This document shows positions 52,967 through 63,936 of a DNA stretch of 64,000 nt, one piece after another (the first letter of the stretch is position 1; every line of letters begins with the position of its first letter). This stretch comes from Calothrix sp. 336/3 (GTDB lineage: Bacteria > Cyanobacteriota > Cyanobacteriia > Cyanobacteriales > Nostocaceae): the NCBI RefSeq assembly GCF_000734895.2, contig NZ_CP011382.1, forward strand, positions 2,644,700 through 2,708,699. Reading direction: 5' to 3'. A program made the position numbers and the translations under genes. The notes beneath the pieces were generated by a model that saw only the letters and a list, made by a program, of their open reading frames with translations, searched no databases and was not told the DNA's origin.

Positions 52967-53893
52967 ATGCACTTCTTAAAATTATTGATACTTTCTATTT
53001 GCAGCTATGGAATTTTTTGTTTATTCGGATGTAGTGAAATTTCTTCAGATGTCAAGCAAAATCCTAGGTCTCAGTGCTTAGGTGAAAATCAGCAATTCAG
53101 TATGACATTTTTAAAAACTAATAATCAAGGTGAACCGGATGAAGCTGGAATTAACCATGTGATTATTTTTAATCCCAAATCACCAGAATTAGATTTTAAG
53201 GTCAATGTTGGTTTAGCACATCAGATATATCACCAAGATAACCAAGGAAAAATTAAAAAAGAATATATTCCGAAAACATTTTCGCAAATCATTAGTGATG
53301 AAAATGCAAAATTAAATGGTAAGCTACCTTTTGCTGCTATCAATGCGGATTATATAGACCCAGAAAATAAACCTCAAGGGCTAAATATATCCCGTGGAAT
53401 TGAATATTCTGGAGATTTTAAAAATAAAAGGTCTTCTTTTGGTATTTCTGGAGGCAAATTTACAACTAGAGTCGCAACTATTCAAACTGGTAAACGTGCA
53501 GAAAATTATCTCAATTATAATTTAGTTGGCGGCAACGGCAGATTTTACAAAAATGGCAAATTTAAGAATATTTGTGATGATTTAGGTGAATTTGCCTGTC
53601 AACAGGTGATTAATCGTTCTTTAGTCGCAATTACTGATAAAAACTATGTCATATTTCTAGTTAATGATGTGAAAGCTCAATCTCTTGTCACCATATCGCC
53701 ATTAAACCAAGAATTATTACCAGACAAGTTTGATGATGTTTTAGAAGGAATAGCTGTGAAAAACTGTTTAGGCAAAATTCAAGAGGGAATGTTATTTGAT
53801 GGAGGACAATCCCCAGGACTATATTACAATCAAAAAATCTATGTGGAAAATCCTGGAGCAATTGGCTCTGTATTTTTAATTTATAAAAAATAG
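52967..53893 (+). CDS. Phosphodiester glycosidase (NAGPA) domain lipoprotein
   Basis: From ATG 52967 about 308 residues. The signal peptide MHFLKLLILSICSYGIFCLFGC ends in a lipobox (FGC), so it is a probable lipoprotein. The rest matches the phosphodiester glycosidase/NAGPA-like domain seen in secreted bacterial proteins: FAAINADYIDPENKPQG, SFGISGGKF and the C-terminal MLFDGGQSPGLYYNQK with the conserved DGG. Members cleave sugar phosphodiesters in cell walls or exopolymers, or are uncharacterised. High AT content compared with neighbours suggests a recent or relaxed gene. Confidence 0.8.
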   Translation: MHFLKLLILSICSYGIFCLFGCSEISSDVKQNPRSQCLGENQQFSMTFLKTNNQGEPDEAGINHVIIFNPKSPELDFKVNVGLAHQIYHQDNQGKIKKEYIPKTFSQIISDENAKLNGKLPFAAINADYIDPENKPQGLNISRGIEYSGDFKNKRSSFGISGGKFTTRVATIQTGKRAENYLNYNLVGGNGRFYKNGKFKNICDDLGEFACQQVINRSLVAITDKNYVIFLVNDVKAQSLVTISPLNQELLPDKFDDVLEGIAVKNCLGKIQEGMLFDGGQSPGLYYNQKIYVENPGAIGSVFLIYKK

Positions 53894-54053
53894 ATTATCT
53901 CATTGGTGACAGGTTCATAATTTTACGCAAAATTATGTAATTTCAGTTGAGTATAGATAATTTTATGACTAAGAGGATTTTTGGTCTATCTTTGTCATGA
54001 ATTATAATTTATGATTTAGTTTGTCCACAATATTGCAATTATCCCTAACATCA

Positions 54054-54617
54054 ATGAATTCTTCGGAAATTATAAATACTCTCACAGAATTATTCAGTGT
54101 AGAAATAGTTGAAACTGTTGCTACTAACTCTTGGCAAATAGAAACAGAAAATTATCGCTTATTGATTTTACTTTCAGATGATAATACTTGGCTGAGAATA
54201 TTAATACCTATTGTTCCAAAATCACAAGGGCAACCATTCTTAGAGCAATTTTTAGAAGCAAATTTTGATGACACCCAAGAGGTGCGGTATGCTCTGTATC
54301 AAGATGTGATTTGGGGAGTATTTCAACACAGTTGCCAAAGCCTTACAATTGAAGATTTACGAGAGGCGATCGCCCGTCTCATTTCTCTGCATCAAATTGG
54401 TCTAGATAATGTCTTTCGTCGCTTTATTGAGAATCGTATCCGCCAAATTATCATTGCAGCCAAACAACAAGGTCAATCCCTAGAAGCTACTATGCAAACC
54501 CTGGAAAGATTTTACGCTGAGGGATTGATGGGAGAAATAAATCAAACTGCTACGGAAAGAGACAATACTCTCGCAGCATGGAAATATCAATTACAAAGTT
54601 TGTGGGATAATTTATAA
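54054..54617 (+). CDS. Conserved hypothetical protein, YbjN/CesT-like
   Basis: 187 residues from ATG 54054. The N-terminal ~110 residues (LTELFSVEIVETVATNSWQIETENYRLLILLSDDNTWLRILIPI) have an alpha-beta pattern like YbjN/CesT-type secretion-chaperone folds. The C-terminal ~70 residues are helical (RIRQIIIAAKQQGQSLEATMQTL). I cannot name a function. A TTG in frame 33 bases upstream is a poor alternative start. It stands between the glycosidase and DUF2358 genes without clear operon linkage. Confidence 0.65.
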   Translation: MNSSEIINTLTELFSVEIVETVATNSWQIETENYRLLILLSDDNTWLRILIPIVPKSQGQPFLEQFLEANFDDTQEVRYALYQDVIWGVFQHSCQSLTIEDLREAIARLISLHQIGLDNVFRRFIENRIRQIIIAAKQQGQSLEATMQTLERFYAEGLMGEINQTATERDNTLAAWKYQLQSLWDNL

Positions 54618-54737
54618 TTTAGTTAAGACCCATCACTCTATAGATTATCCCTTCTGGATATTTAATATAGAGATTGCTAGGGCAGAATTTCATTCTTTTA
54701 TTGTTACTAAATTTTGAAATAAATTCATTACCATTAT

Positions 54738-55115
54738 ATGAATATCATTGAAATCTTAAGAGCGGACTACAAACAATTTCCTCTCAATCAAACCTATGAT
54801 ATCTATGCTGATGACGTATATTTCCAAGACCCTATGAATAAATTTCGAGGCATTAAACGTTATCAGCAAATGATTCAATTTATACAAACTTGGTTTTCCA
54901 ATCCCCAATTAGATTTACACGGGATTCAAAAAATTGAGGATACCATCAAAACCGAATGGACTTTAAGTTGGACTACACCCCTTCCTTGGCAACCACGTAT
55001 TTCTATTCCTGGATGGAGTGAACTCCGTCTCAACTCCCAAGGGTTAATTAATTCCCACATTGACTATTGGCATATTTCCCGTCTAGATGTGGTGAAACAG
55101 CATTTCTCGCGCTAA
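54738..55115 (+). CDS. DUF2358 protein (NTF2/SnoaL-like)
   Basis: 125 residues. The pattern MNIIEILRADYKQFPLNQTYDIYADDVYFQDPMNKFRG and IDYWHISRLDVVKQHF is that of DUF2358, an NTF2-like cone fold present across cyanobacteria and plants. No catalytic residues can be proposed. Ends 65 bases before the ArsA-like gene, so co-transcription is possible. Confidence 0.88.
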   Translation: MNIIEILRADYKQFPLNQTYDIYADDVYFQDPMNKFRGIKRYQQMIQFIQTWFSNPQLDLHGIQKIEDTIKTEWTLSWTTPLPWQPRISIPGWSELRLNSQGLINSHIDYWHISRLDVVKQHFSR

Positions 55116-55180
55116 ATCCTAGTAAACAGTCGATAATGTAAATAAATGTAAATCAAAACTCAGGCAGGAAAAAATCACCA

Positions 55181-56368
55181 ATGCGTGTAATTTTAATGAC
55201 AGGGAAGGGCGGTGTAGGTAAAACTTCCGTTGCTGCTGCTACCGGACTCCGTTGTGCAGAACTCGGTTATCGTACCTTGGTTTTAAGTACAGATCCAGCT
55301 CACTCTTTAGCAGATAGCTTTGACCTGGAATTAGGACACGCACCACAGCAAATTCGTCCCAACTTGTGGGGTGCAGAACTTGATGCGTTATTAGAATTGG
55401 AGGCAAACTGGGGTGCAGTTAAACGCTATATTACCCAGGTTTTGCAAGCGCGAGGTTTAGATGGGGTACAAGCGGAAGAATTGGCAATCCTACCAGGGAT
55501 GGATGAGATTTTCGGTTTGGTGAGGATGAAACGTCACTATGACGAGGGTGAGTATGACGTTTTGATTATTGATTCTGCACCAACGGGTACAGCTTTACGA
55601 TTGCTGAGTTTACCAGAGGTCAGTGGCTGGTATATGCGACGTTTTTATAAGCCATTTCAAAATATCTCTGTTGCTTTGCGTCCTTTGGTGGAGCCATTGT
55701 TTAAACCGATTGCGGGTTTTTCCTTACCTGACAAGGAAGTGATGGATGCACCCTATGAGTTTTACGAACAAATTGAAGCTTTGGAAAAAGTTCTCACAGA
55801 TAATACTCAAACTTCGGTACGCTTAGTGACAAACCCTGAGAAGATGGTGATTAAAGAATCACTTCGTGCCCATGCTTATTTGAGTTTATACAATGTCGCC
55901 ACGGATTTAGTGATTGCCAATCGCATTCTTCCCCAGGAAGTACAAGATGCTTTCTTTCAGCGTTGGAAAGAAAATCAACAACATTATCGTCAAGAAATTC
56001 ACGATAATTTCCTCCCTTTACCTGTGAAGGAAGTTCCGTTATTTTCTGAGGAAATGTGTGGTTTAGCTGCCTTGGAACGCCTGAAAGAGACACTTTATCA
56101 AGATGAAGACCCTACCCAGGTTTATTATAAGGAAACGACAATGAGAGTCGTTCAGGATAAGAATCAATACAGTTTAGAGTTGTATTTACCAGGGATTCCT
56201 AAAAATCAAATTCAACTCAGTAAAACGGGTGATGAGTTGAATATTACGATTGGGAATCATCGCCGTAATTTAGTTTTACCGCAAGCTCTTGCGGCTCTAC
56301 AGACTTCTGGAGCAAAAATGGAAGATGATTATTTAAAAATCCGTTTTTCTGAAGCTGTTAAGGCTTAA
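55181..56368 (+). CDS. ArsA/Get3-family ATPase with C-terminal HSP20-like domain
   Basis: 395 residues. The Walker A is deviant, GKGGVGKTS (residues 8-16), with the signature Lys of the ArsA/MinD/Get3 group. Switch I is [10 protein letters not shown], switch II is [15 protein letters not shown] and the adenine-contact VTNPEK is present. From about residue 322 to the end is a small alpha-crystallin-like domain ([34 protein letters not shown]), the ArsA_HSP20 module. There is no CxxC zinc motif like Get3's. In cyanobacteria such proteins are not arsenite pumps; a tail-anchored protein or chaperone role is more likely. A terminator follows. Confidence 0.93.
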   Translation: MRVILMTGKGGVGKTSVAAATGLRCAELGYRTLVLSTDPAHSLADSFDLELGHAPQQIRPNLWGAELDALLELEANWGAVKRYITQVLQARGLDGVQAEELAILPGMDEIFGLVRMKRHYDEGEYDVLIIDSAPTGTALRLLSLPEVSGWYMRRFYKPFQNISVALRPLVEPLFKPIAGFSLPDKEVMDAPYEFYEQIEALEKVLTDNTQTSVRLVTNPEKMVIKESLRAHAYLSLYNVATDLVIANRILPQEVQDAFFQRWKENQQHYRQEIHDNFLPLPVKEVPLFSEEMCGLAALERLKETLYQDEDPTQVYYKETTMRVVQDKNQYSLELYLPGIPKNQIQLSKTGDELNITIGNHRRNLVLPQALAALQTSGAKMEDDYLKIRFSEAVKA

Positions 56369-56392
56369 TTAAGTATTAATTGGTCAATCTTC

Positions 56393-56425
56393 ACCTCAGC
56401 TTATTTAACTAAGTTGAGGTTTTTT
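56393..56425 (+). terminator. Rho-independent terminator after the ArsA-like gene
   Basis: ACCTCAGCTT and AAGTTGAGGT pair at nine of ten positions around ATTTAACT and are followed by TTTTT. Confidence 0.75.
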
Positions 56426-56672
56426 AGCAAAATTTGCTATTAAGTTTGTGTAAATCATTTAAGTATAGATATATAAAATTTACATTCCTATCTTTAAAAC
56501 AAAATTATCAATTCAATTCTCTCTGAATCAAAACTTGATTAGATGGTGGTTTTCTGATTCGTTAAAAATATTTCTGTCGGTACTTTTACTGACGACAAAT
56601 ATATATAAAGAAATTCAGAATATTTTATAAATGGAAGAATTTATATAGCTTATATTTGTTGGAACTATAGCA
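56426..56672. other. AT-rich leader region of the photoreceptor kinase gene
   Basis: Very AT-rich. ATATATAAA-type stretches near 56600 could supply a -10 box, but no paired -35 is clear. Nothing else seen. Confidence 0.35.
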
Positions 56673-59600
56673 ATGACCCTATCACAGGAACATGAATCGC
56701 CTACTGGTGTCAATCAAGAAGATTTAATCCGGAAAATCACCAACAGGATTCGTTTGTCTTTAGAACTGCAAGAGATTCTGAACACAACTGTAACAGAAGT
56801 GCGCTCTTTCCTAGGGACAGACCGGGTAATGATATATAAGTTTCATGCTGATGATAGTGGTCAAGTTATTGCTGAGTCCATTAACCAGGATAGATTTCCA
56901 TCTCTACTAGGTCTAAATTTTCCTGCTGATGATATTCCACCTGATGCACGGGAATTATTTGTAAAAGCGAAGGTACGCTCTGTTGCGAATGTAGAAACAA
57001 ACCAAATGGGGCATAGTGTGGTACACCATCTAGATACTGGAGAAGTAGTATCAGAGAATATACGCTATCGCAGTATTGACCCTTGTCATGTGGAATATTT
57101 AACAACCATGGGGGTTAAATCTACAACCACAGTACCAATACTTCATCAGAATCGACTCTGGGGATTGCTAGTATCCCATCATGCGGAAGCTAGGACAGTT
57201 GTAGAGAGTGAACTTGCAGCCATACAAATGGTAGTAGATCAGTTAGCGATCGCCATTGCTCAAAGCTCTCTATTCACCCAAACTAAGGAAAAAGCTGCAC
57301 GAGAAGGGGTGATTAATCAGATATCGAGATTACTTCATTCCCTACCTACTATTAATTTTCAACCAGCTCTAGAAGCTGTGATTCAAGAATTAAATGGTTC
57401 TGGAGGGAGATTGTGCATCCGTAATCAGGCTTTTGAGATAGAAAGTAATTGTATCAAAAGCTTGGGAGACTGCTTAAGAGGTGGAGAGCAGATTCAAGTT
57501 TATACCTATGGAAAACAACCTGTAGTACCACAACTGAGTCAGCACAAAATTATCGAGCAATATCACTGTTGGCAAGAGCATTATCAATCTGGCAACTATG
57601 ATATTTGGGCAATTACGGATATTCAGCAACACTCAGAATTACGCAACTTACTACCTTGTTTTCAAGATACTGGAATTCGTAGTATCCTCATAATTCCTCT
57701 GGAATACCGCCAACAGTTACTAGGTTATCTCACTATTTTCAGAGATGAAATTGATACAGAAACTCTTTGGGCAGGTCAGTATGATACTGATCAAAGACAG
57801 CTATATCCTCGTCTATCCTTCGATATTTGGCGAGAATCGAAAAAAAATGTGGCTCGTTGTTGGACACAAACAGAGCAGGAATTAGCGATAGAAGTCGGTA
57901 AGCAATTTGCTTCGGCGATTCAACAGTATGAGTTGTATCAACAGGTACATCAGTTAAATAGTAACCTGGAAACACAAGTCAAAGAGCGTACCCAAGAATT
58001 GCAACTAGCTGTAGAACAGCAAAGATTACTGTTTGAAATCGTTGTGAAAATTCGCCAGTCTCTGGATTTAGACAGTATTTTTTTAGCAACAGCTAGTGAG
58101 TTACGTCAATTTTTGAGTGCTGATCGGGTGGTGGTTTATCGCTTTATTCCGGAATCAGAGCTAGATGCAGGGGAAATTGTTGCTGAGGATGTACTACCGG
58201 AGTATGTATCCGCGATCGCTCTGAAAATTCAAGATAACTGTTTTAAGCAAAAGTATTTAGAGTTAGGGAAACAAGGAAAAGTTAGGGCGATCGCTGACAT
58301 CTACAATGCAGGTTTAACGGATTGTCACGTCAAAATGCTGGAAAAACTCCAGGTAAGGGCAAACCTGATTATACCTCTAACAGAAGGAGATGAGCTTTGG
58401 GGACTACTATGTATTCACCAGTGCGATCGTCCTCGCATTTGGGAAGAGACAGAAATCAATTTTGTCAGCCAAATTGCAACTCAATTATCTGTGGCGATCG
58501 AACAAGCAGATTTACTGAAACAAACTCAACAGAAAACCTTAGAAATTGAACAGGCAAATGAACAGCAACGTATACTCTTTGATGTAGTTGCCAAAATGCG
58601 AACATCTTTGGATCTAGAGCAGATTTTCAACACCATGTCTCAAGAGGTTCGTAAAGCACTGGATACAGATAGGGTTGCTGTTTTTCGCTTCGACCCGGCA
58701 GCAGCATATAATTACGGTGAATTTATTGCTGAAGATGTCTCTTTGGATTTTCCATCTGCTTTAGCAGCAAAGATAAAAGACCATTGTTTTGGTGAAAACT
58801 ATGCCCAAAAATATAGTATTGGGCGAGTATGTGTAACCCATGATATTTACAAAGCAGGTTTTCAGGACTGTCACATTGCTATCTTAGAGAGATTTGCAGT
58901 TTATGCCAGTATTATTGCTCCTATCATGAAAGGTGAGCAGTTATGGGGATTACTTTGTATTCACGAATGTGGACAACCCCGACAATGGCTAGAATCAGAA
59001 ATTCAATTTGCTACCCAGATAGCAACACAACTATCAGTTGCTTTGGAACAAGGCGATTTATTAGCACAAAGTCAGCTGCAAGCAGAGCAAGTTGCTCAAA
59101 CACTGCAAGATTTGCAGCAGATGCAAACTAAGTTAATTCAAAATGAAAAAATGTCTTCTCTAGGGCAACTTGTAGCAGGTATTGCCCATGAAATTAATAA
59201 TCCTGTGAATTTTATCTATGGCAATATCAATCATGCTACCCAATATACAGAGGATTTGCTGGGGATGCTTGATTTATATCAGCAACAATGTTCTCATACG
59301 AGTGAGGAAATTATTGAACGTGCAGATACAATCGATTTAGAATTTATCATTGAAGATTTACCCAAAATGCTTTCTTCGATGAAGGTTGGGACTGAACGCA
59401 TTCGTCATATTGTTCTATCCTTAAGAAACTTTTCGCGCTTAGATGAAGCAGAAATGAAAGCTGTAGATATTCATGAGGGTATTGACAGCACATTACTGAT
59501 TCTGAAGCATCGAATTAAATCTAAACCTGATAGTTCTTCAATTGAAATCATCAAAAATTATGGGCAATTACCTTTAGTTGAATGTTATGCTGGACAACTG

Positions 59601-59993
59601 AACCAGGTATTTATGAACGTTATTAGTAATGCTATTGATGCTTTAGAAGCATATCAAGATTCATTACCTGAAAGTGAACATCACCACAGTAAAATTGTCA
59701 TTACTACCAGTTTAAGCCCGCAAAATACTGCGAGCGATAATCCTAGAAAAAATGTCATTATTCAAATTAGTGATAATGGAGCGGGAATTCCCGAAAATAT
59801 CATTTCCCGTATCTTTGACCCTTTCTTTACCACTAAGCAGGTTGGTAAGGGAACTGGTTTAGGATTATCTATCAGCTATCAAATTGTCGTGGAGAAACAT
59901 GGTGGAGTGTTTCAATGTAAATCTCAACCTGGAAAAGGTACAGATTTCTGGATTGAAATTCCTTTACTCACACCTTGTACTAATAAAGGTTGA
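56673..59993 (+). CDS. Multi-GAF phytochrome/cyanobacteriochrome sensor histidine kinase
   Basis: 1106 residues, soluble. GAF1 (~25-200) is phytochrome-like, with the [13 protein letters not shown] motif and a bilin Cys138-His139 in DPCHVEYL. A second GAF-like unit (~225-420) lacks a bilin Cys. A coiled coil leads to two typical cyanobacteriochrome GAFs. One has a DNCF motif (Cys523) and DCHVKML (Cys551); the next has DHCF (Cys705) and DCHIAIL (Cys733). Both Cys pairs are 28 apart, as in DXCF dual-cysteine blue/green sensors. Kinase: [20 protein letters not shown] with His839, [37 protein letters not shown]. No receiver domain, PHY domain or response regulator nearby. Predicted to sense several colours through phycocyanobilin-type chromophores. 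Confidence 0.94.
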   Translation: MTLSQEHESPTGVNQEDLIRKITNRIRLSLELQEILNTTVTEVRSFLGTDRVMIYKFHADDSGQVIAESINQDRFPSLLGLNFPADDIPPDARELFVKAKVRSVANVETNQMGHSVVHHLDTGEVVSENIRYRSIDPCHVEYLTTMGVKSTTTVPILHQNRLWGLLVSHHAEARTVVESELAAIQMVVDQLAIAIAQSSLFTQTKEKAAREGVINQISRLLHSLPTINFQPALEAVIQELNGSGGRLCIRNQAFEIESNCIKSLGDCLRGGEQIQVYTYGKQPVVPQLSQHKIIEQYHCWQEHYQSGNYDIWAITDIQQHSELRNLLPCFQDTGIRSILIIPLEYRQQLLGYLTIFRDEIDTETLWAGQYDTDQRQLYPRLSFDIWRESKKNVARCWTQTEQELAIEVGKQFASAIQQYELYQQVHQLNSNLETQVKERTQELQLAVEQQRLLFEIVVKIRQSLDLDSIFLATASELRQFLSADRVVVYRFIPESELDAGEIVAEDVLPEYVSAIALKIQDNCFKQKYLELGKQGKVRAIADIYNAGLTDCHVKMLEKLQVRANLIIPLTEGDELWGLLCIHQCDRPRIWEETEINFVSQIATQLSVAIEQADLLKQTQQKTLEIEQANEQQRILFDVVAKMRTSLDLEQIFNTMSQEVRKALDTDRVAVFRFDPAAAYNYGEFIAEDVSLDFPSALAAKIKDHCFGENYAQKYSIGRVCVTHDIYKAGFQDCHIAILERFAVYASIIAPIMKGEQLWGLLCIHECGQPRQWLESEIQFATQIATQLSVALEQGDLLAQSQLQAEQVAQTLQDLQQMQTKLIQNEKMSSLGQLVAGIAHEINNPVNFIYGNINHATQYTEDLLGMLDLYQQQCSHTSEEIIERADTIDLEFIIEDLPKMLSSMKVGTERIRHIVLSLRNFSRLDEAEMKAVDIHEGIDSTLLILKHRIKSKPDSSSIEIIKNYGQLPLVECYAGQLNQVFMNVISNAIDALEAYQDSLPESEHHHSKIVITTSLSPQNTASDNPRKNVIIQISDNGAGIPENIISRIFDPFFTTKQVGKGTGLGLSISYQIVVEKHGGVFQCKSQPGKGTDFWIEIPLLTPCTNKG

Positions 59994-60088
59994 TGGAGTT
60001 TGATGGTTTACTGACAAGTTCAACTATTTTCATACATCAGTAGACTGTATTGCTATACGGATTGTCATCAATATACTGTTTGTAAAAA

Positions 60089-60175
60089 CGGAGAGGGTGG
60101 GATTTGAACCCACGGTGACATCTCTGCCACACTCGATTTCAAGTCGAGCGCATTCGACCACTCTGCCACCTCTCC
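60089..60175 (-). tRNA. tRNA-Ser (UGA)
   Basis: 87 nt with the long variable arm of class II tRNAs. Acceptor GGAGAGG / CCTCTCC with discriminator G, the anticodon loop CTTGAAA (TGA) on stem CTCGA / TCGAG, T-loop GGTTCAAATCC. CCA not encoded. Confidence 0.97.
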
Positions 60176-60287
60176 TCATCACTGATAGATGATTTTAGGA
60201 TATTCACCTATCCAACTGACCGCCACTTCCTCCCCGAATATACTCCAAGGTTATAGTGGCTGACCAGTTATAGATTATAACTCACCC

Positions 60288-61247
60288 CTATGCCAATCGT
60301 GCAACAGAAAGGGCTTGTTCATACAAAATTTCTGTAGATGTGATGCGGCTATTATTTCCTACCCAAACCTGTAATACTTGTGATACCTGGTTTTCCGTCA
60401 TTTCTACCAAGAAAAATGTTCGGATTTTTTCGCCATTTTTTTCTAGGATGCGAGGCACACTAGCTGCATTTAAGTAGACTGTTCCCTCTGGACTTTTAAA
60501 GACTCGCTTGCGAATTTCTTTTTTTGTATGACGTAGAGTATGGTGCATATGCCCAAAAGTCACTAAAGGTACTTGTTTTCCCGTAGTGAGTGTCAAAGAA
60601 ATTGCCTCTGCTAGGTCTGGGTCTCCAAAATCTCCACCGATAGGGTGCCAATCTTTACCACAGGGGTCTTCCGGGCGATCGCCTAACCCAGATGGACCAT
60701 TATGACCAAGAAAAATAATAGTTGGAAATTCGGCATTCTTGGTTGCTGCAAATATTTTCGCTGCGGATTCTTCCAAATCAGTAATTCCGTAGCGTTCTTT
60801 GCAGATATCAGCAAACTTCCATTCCGGACCTCCCCAACTAAAGGGACGACCTCCGACTACTGTAAAGCCAAAATTAGGGAAATCACGTTTACCGTAGCTA
60901 ACGTGGGCATCCCCTAGTAATTCTAATTGTTGTTGTACCCAGTCTTCCTGGTTGCGGTCATAGGGACATTTTTTTCGTCCCCATTCTGTGGCAGTGTACC
61001 ACGCATCATGATTACCCATAACGGCTGCTTTCGGAATATCTAAGGAGGCGATCGCTCTTACAACCTCCACGGATTCATTACCAAAATCCCCTACAAACAA
61101 TACTAAATCCACGCCTAATGCTTTCAGCGCCATAGCATCTTCATTTTCCCATTGGTCGTGAACATCTCCCACGACAGCAATTTTGATTTTAGTTAACTGA
61201 GTTGTCTGACTGGTCATGCCACTTTCCTTGCCCTTTGTTTCCAGCAT
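60288..61247 (-). CDS. Metallophosphoesterase (TIGR04168 family)
   Basis: About 319 residues. Calcineurin-like phosphoesterase motifs occur in order: VVGDVHDQWE (Asp and His ligands), LVLFVGDFGNE (Asp), VMGNHDAWY (Asn-His), IIFLGHNGPSG (His) and VTFGHMHH (two His). The family is restricted mainly to cyanobacteria and plastids; substrate unknown. Start: ATG 61247 has TAGGAG six bases upstream; ATG 61217 (MTSQTTQ), ten codons in, has AAGGAAA upstream and may be the true one. Faces away from nadA. Confidence 0.88.
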   Translation of the reverse strand: MLETKGKESGMTSQTTQLTKIKIAVVGDVHDQWENEDAMALKALGVDLVLFVGDFGNESVEVVRAIASLDIPKAAVMGNHDAWYTATEWGRKKCPYDRNQEDWVQQQLELLGDAHVSYGKRDFPNFGFTVVGGRPFSWGGPEWKFADICKERYGITDLEESAAKIFAATKNAEFPTIIFLGHNGPSGLGDRPEDPCGKDWHPIGGDFGDPDLAEAISLTLTTGKQVPLVTFGHMHHTLRHTKKEIRKRVFKSPEGTVYLNAASVPRILEKNGEKIRTFFLVEMTENQVSQVLQVWVGNNSRITSTEILYEQALSVARLA

Positions 61248-61475
61248 AGGCAACTCCTAAGGATTTTGACATAACTTTGTTGGTTTATGAATTAAATTTT
61301 CTGTTGTTTTTGGTAAAAAGTACTATAATTATTTCTACAAGACCAGCAATCTTGCTGCTATGCATAACCAGACCACTGAAATTCCTCTAGAACGCAGGCA
61401 GGAGGAGAAGGGAAGCTGCGTGCAACAGTCGGATTTTTTGGTGATTTGCAACATTCATTGAGTCAAACCCAAACT

Positions 61476-62435
61476 GTGTTTACAACTGCACTTACTCAGC
61501 GCGAAAAAACCCCATTGGATTTATTTGCAGCGATCGCCAATCTGAAAAAAGAACTCAACGCCGTTATCTTGGCACATTATTATCAAGAACCTGATATCCA
61601 AGATATTGCAGACTTTATTGGTGACTCTCTACAATTGGCAAGAACTGCGGCAAATACGAATGCAGATGTAATTGTTTTTGCTGGTGTTCACTTCATGGCA
61701 GAAACCGCAAAAATTCTTAATCCTGATAAATTAGTCCTACTGCCAGATTTAAATGCTGGTTGCTCTCTAGCTGATACTTGCCCACCCCAGGAATTTGCAG
61801 CTTTTAAAGCTAGTTATCCTGACCATTTGGTAGTGTCCTATATTAATTGCTCTGCCGAGGTTAAGGCAATGAGTGATATCATTTGCACTAGTTCTAATGC
61901 GGTCAAAATTATTCAACAGATACCTGAAGAACAGCCAATAATTTTTGCTCCAGACAAGAACTTAGGACGTTATGTTATGGAGCAAACTGGCAGAAAAATG
62001 GTTTTATGGCAAGGCAGTTGTATTGTCCATGAAACTTTCTCGGAAAAGAAACTGGTGCAATTACAAATACATCATCCCCAAGCAGAAATCATTGCCCATC
62101 CAGAGTGTGAAGAATCTATTTTGCGTCATGCCGATTATATTGGTTCTACCGCAGCTTTGCTGAAATATTGTCAACAAAGTCATAGCAGTACATTTATTGT
62201 GGCAACAGAACCAGGCATAATTCATCAAATGCAAAAAGCCGCAGCAGGAAAACAGTTTATTCCAGCCCCTCCAACAAATAATTGTAATTGCAATGAATGT
62301 CCGTTTATGCGCTTGAATACTTTGGAAAAGTTATATTTATCAATGAAAAATTGTGCGCCAGAAATTCAAATGGATGAGGAGATAAGAGTCGCGGCTTTAC
62401 GTCCTATTCAAAGAATGCTGGAGATGAGCGTTTAG
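61476..62435 (+). CDS. nadA: Quinolinate synthase NadA
   Basis: Condenses iminoaspartate and dihydroxyacetone phosphate to quinolinate in NAD synthesis using a [4Fe-4S] cluster. Motifs: [66 protein letters not shown] (a cluster Cys), [21 protein letters not shown] (a cluster Cys), [15 protein letters not shown] and [20 protein letters not shown] (final cluster Cys). I start at GTG 61476 (FTTAL...), the usual N-terminus of related NadA; a TTG 30 bases upstream is open. About 319 residues. No nadB or nadC nearby. Confidence 0.95.
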   Translation: MFTTALTQREKTPLDLFAAIANLKKELNAVILAHYYQEPDIQDIADFIGDSLQLARTAANTNADVIVFAGVHFMAETAKILNPDKLVLLPDLNAGCSLADTCPPQEFAAFKASYPDHLVVSYINCSAEVKAMSDIICTSSNAVKIIQQIPEEQPIIFAPDKNLGRYVMEQTGRKMVLWQGSCIVHETFSEKKLVQLQIHHPQAEIIAHPECEESILRHADYIGSTAALLKYCQQSHSSTFIVATEPGIIHQMQKAAAGKQFIPAPPTNNCNCNECPFMRLNTLEKLYLSMKNCAPEIQMDEEIRVAALRPIQRMLEMSV

Positions 62436-62586
62436 CTAGGAAGTAGTTGTTTTTAAACTAGATTTAGGATATTAGTTACTGCAACTGAGGAATGAAGGAA
62501 AGAAGTAATTTTATCAATTAGCTCATGGAAGCAAACTTATCTATTAAGGTGAGATGGGAAGATAAGAAATGCTTCTCTCTAAAAAA

Positions 62587-63534
62587 TCAATTAAAGGTTT
62601 TAGAATTATTCTTCTCTGCTTCCTTCTGTGCTGCTTGACTATATTGCTTGTACAGCTTAGTACGGATCATCGCTTCTTGATAGCGACTATAACTTTGTGG
62701 GACTTGAGACATTAAATCAGAAGCTCTTTGCCACCTTGCTGCCACGTCTAGCCACTGGGCTGATGTTTTTGCCTTTTTACCCATAGAATCTGCTTGGTTG
62801 GCGCTGCGTACCGCAGCCAGGAATGTTTCTTCTTCCTTTTGTTTCAGTAAATAAGGCTTATTTTCAGGTGTTTTGGATTCATCAATTTTTTTATCTCCTA
62901 AAATCACTGTATTTAATGATTTTTCTGAGGTAAATTGCTTATTTTGATGATTTTGCAAGAGATATATAGCACCAACTATCCCCAAGGAGAACACACCTAC
63001 ACTCAGGAACCATAGTAAAAATGGCGATCGCTGAGTTTTAGTACTCACACCCCATCGTTTTTGAGGATATTGCTGAGTGTTCACTATTACCTTAGAAGCA
63101 GAAGGTTTTGAACGAAAATGTATTTTATCTGATTCTGCTTTATGGTCGCTGAAATCATTTACTAGTAAGTGCAAAACATTCTGTTTTGCTAAATTAATTT
63201 CCTCTGACCACAATAATTGATTTTCCGAGTTTCGATTAATTTCCTCCAACCAAAGTAATTGTTCTTCTCGAACAATACGACTATTGATATTCACTTTATG
63301 AATATTACGAGGTGCAATCGTTTCTAAAATTTCTTTGACTTTACCAACCAAACTTGATTGTTCTAGTTTATCTGGTGTTTGAGCTTCACATAGTAACTGT
63401 AATATACCATCATCAAACATTGCACGAGTTCTAACTCCAGAACTCGCTAACTTTTCATTTAATACTTGAATTATCGCGGCAACACTACCCTGGTGTGCTT
63501 GCCAAGCAATATCATTGATTCGGTCTAGCATCAT
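62587..63534 (-). CDS. Hypothetical single-pass membrane protein
   Basis: 315 residues. The cytoplasmic N-terminal ~165 residues include an alpha-beta unit (IAWQAHQGSVAAIIQVLNEKLASSGVRTRAMFDDGILQLLCEA) seen in several cyanobacterial proteins of unknown role. A predicted transmembrane helix follows (SPFLLWFLSVGVFSLGIVGAIYLL, about residues 170-195). The outer ~120 residues end in a helical Trp-rich repeat (TSAQWLDVAARWQRASDLMSQVPQSYSRYQEA) like the TPR-like segments of cyanobacterial membrane proteins. Two ATG codons in tandem mark the start. No function assigned. Confidence 0.8.
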   Translation of the reverse strand: MMLDRINDIAWQAHQGSVAAIIQVLNEKLASSGVRTRAMFDDGILQLLCEAQTPDKLEQSSLVGKVKEILETIAPRNIHKVNINSRIVREEQLLWLEEINRNSENQLLWSEEINLAKQNVLHLLVNDFSDHKAESDKIHFRSKPSASKVIVNTQQYPQKRWGVSTKTQRSPFLLWFLSVGVFSLGIVGAIYLLQNHQNKQFTSEKSLNTVILGDKKIDESKTPENKPYLLKQKEEETFLAAVRSANQADSMGKKAKTSAQWLDVAARWQRASDLMSQVPQSYSRYQEAMIRTKLYKQYSQAAQKEAEKNNSKTFN

Positions 63535-63731
63535 GTGGGATTTGGCGATCGCTTTTTTAGTTAAGTATATTTATACAAAGTATAAACTAGCCAATGCTTT
63601 GTGTTTTATAAAACATCAGCATACAAATAAATTGTATGAGTAAATCTACTATCCCGCCATATTGAATCCAAAACCTCAACTACATTCATCAAGGTTTGCA
63701 GTTGAATAAAAAAATTTAAACAACAAATAGC
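63535..63731. other. AT-rich spacer, no gene seen
   Basis: Upstream region of the hypothetical membrane protein gene with a GCGATCGC octamer at its left edge. Nothing further seen. Confidence 0.35.
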
Positions 63732-63765
63732 AAAAATCCCCTTCAGAAAACTAAAGGAGATTTTT
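63732..63765. terminator. Terminator-type inverted repeat
   Basis: AAAAATCCCCTT and AAGGAGATTTTT pair with one mismatch around a 10-base loop, giving A-tract/T-tract flanks for either strand. No gene ends close by on the left. Confidence 0.55.
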
Positions 63766-63936
63766 GTGGCTTTATGGAATTTTTTATTTAAAAAGCTTGT
63801 ATGGAAAGGGTTTCGGCTGTTGAAGGATTTTGATTTTGTCTATCCCTATGATTACAAGAGTCAAAAATCTCAGGATTTGCTGAGGCTGAAAGGGTGTTTG
63901 GAGGTTGAGAATCTTTTTACTTATGGATGTTTGTAG
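63766..63936 (+). CDS. Possible small protein, 56 residues (uncertain)
   Basis: Open frame from a GTG with AAGGAGA five bases upstream to TAG at 63934-63936. The product is Trp/Phe/Lys-rich (VALWNFLFKKLVWKGFRLL) and has no recognised domain. The apparent ribosome binding site is also the 3' arm of a terminator-type hairpin, so the start signal may be coincidental. It ends at a HIP1 site. Low confidence. Confidence 0.2.
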   Translation: MALWNFLFKKLVWKGFRLLKDFDFVYPYDYKSQKSQDLLRLKGCLEVENLFTYGCL

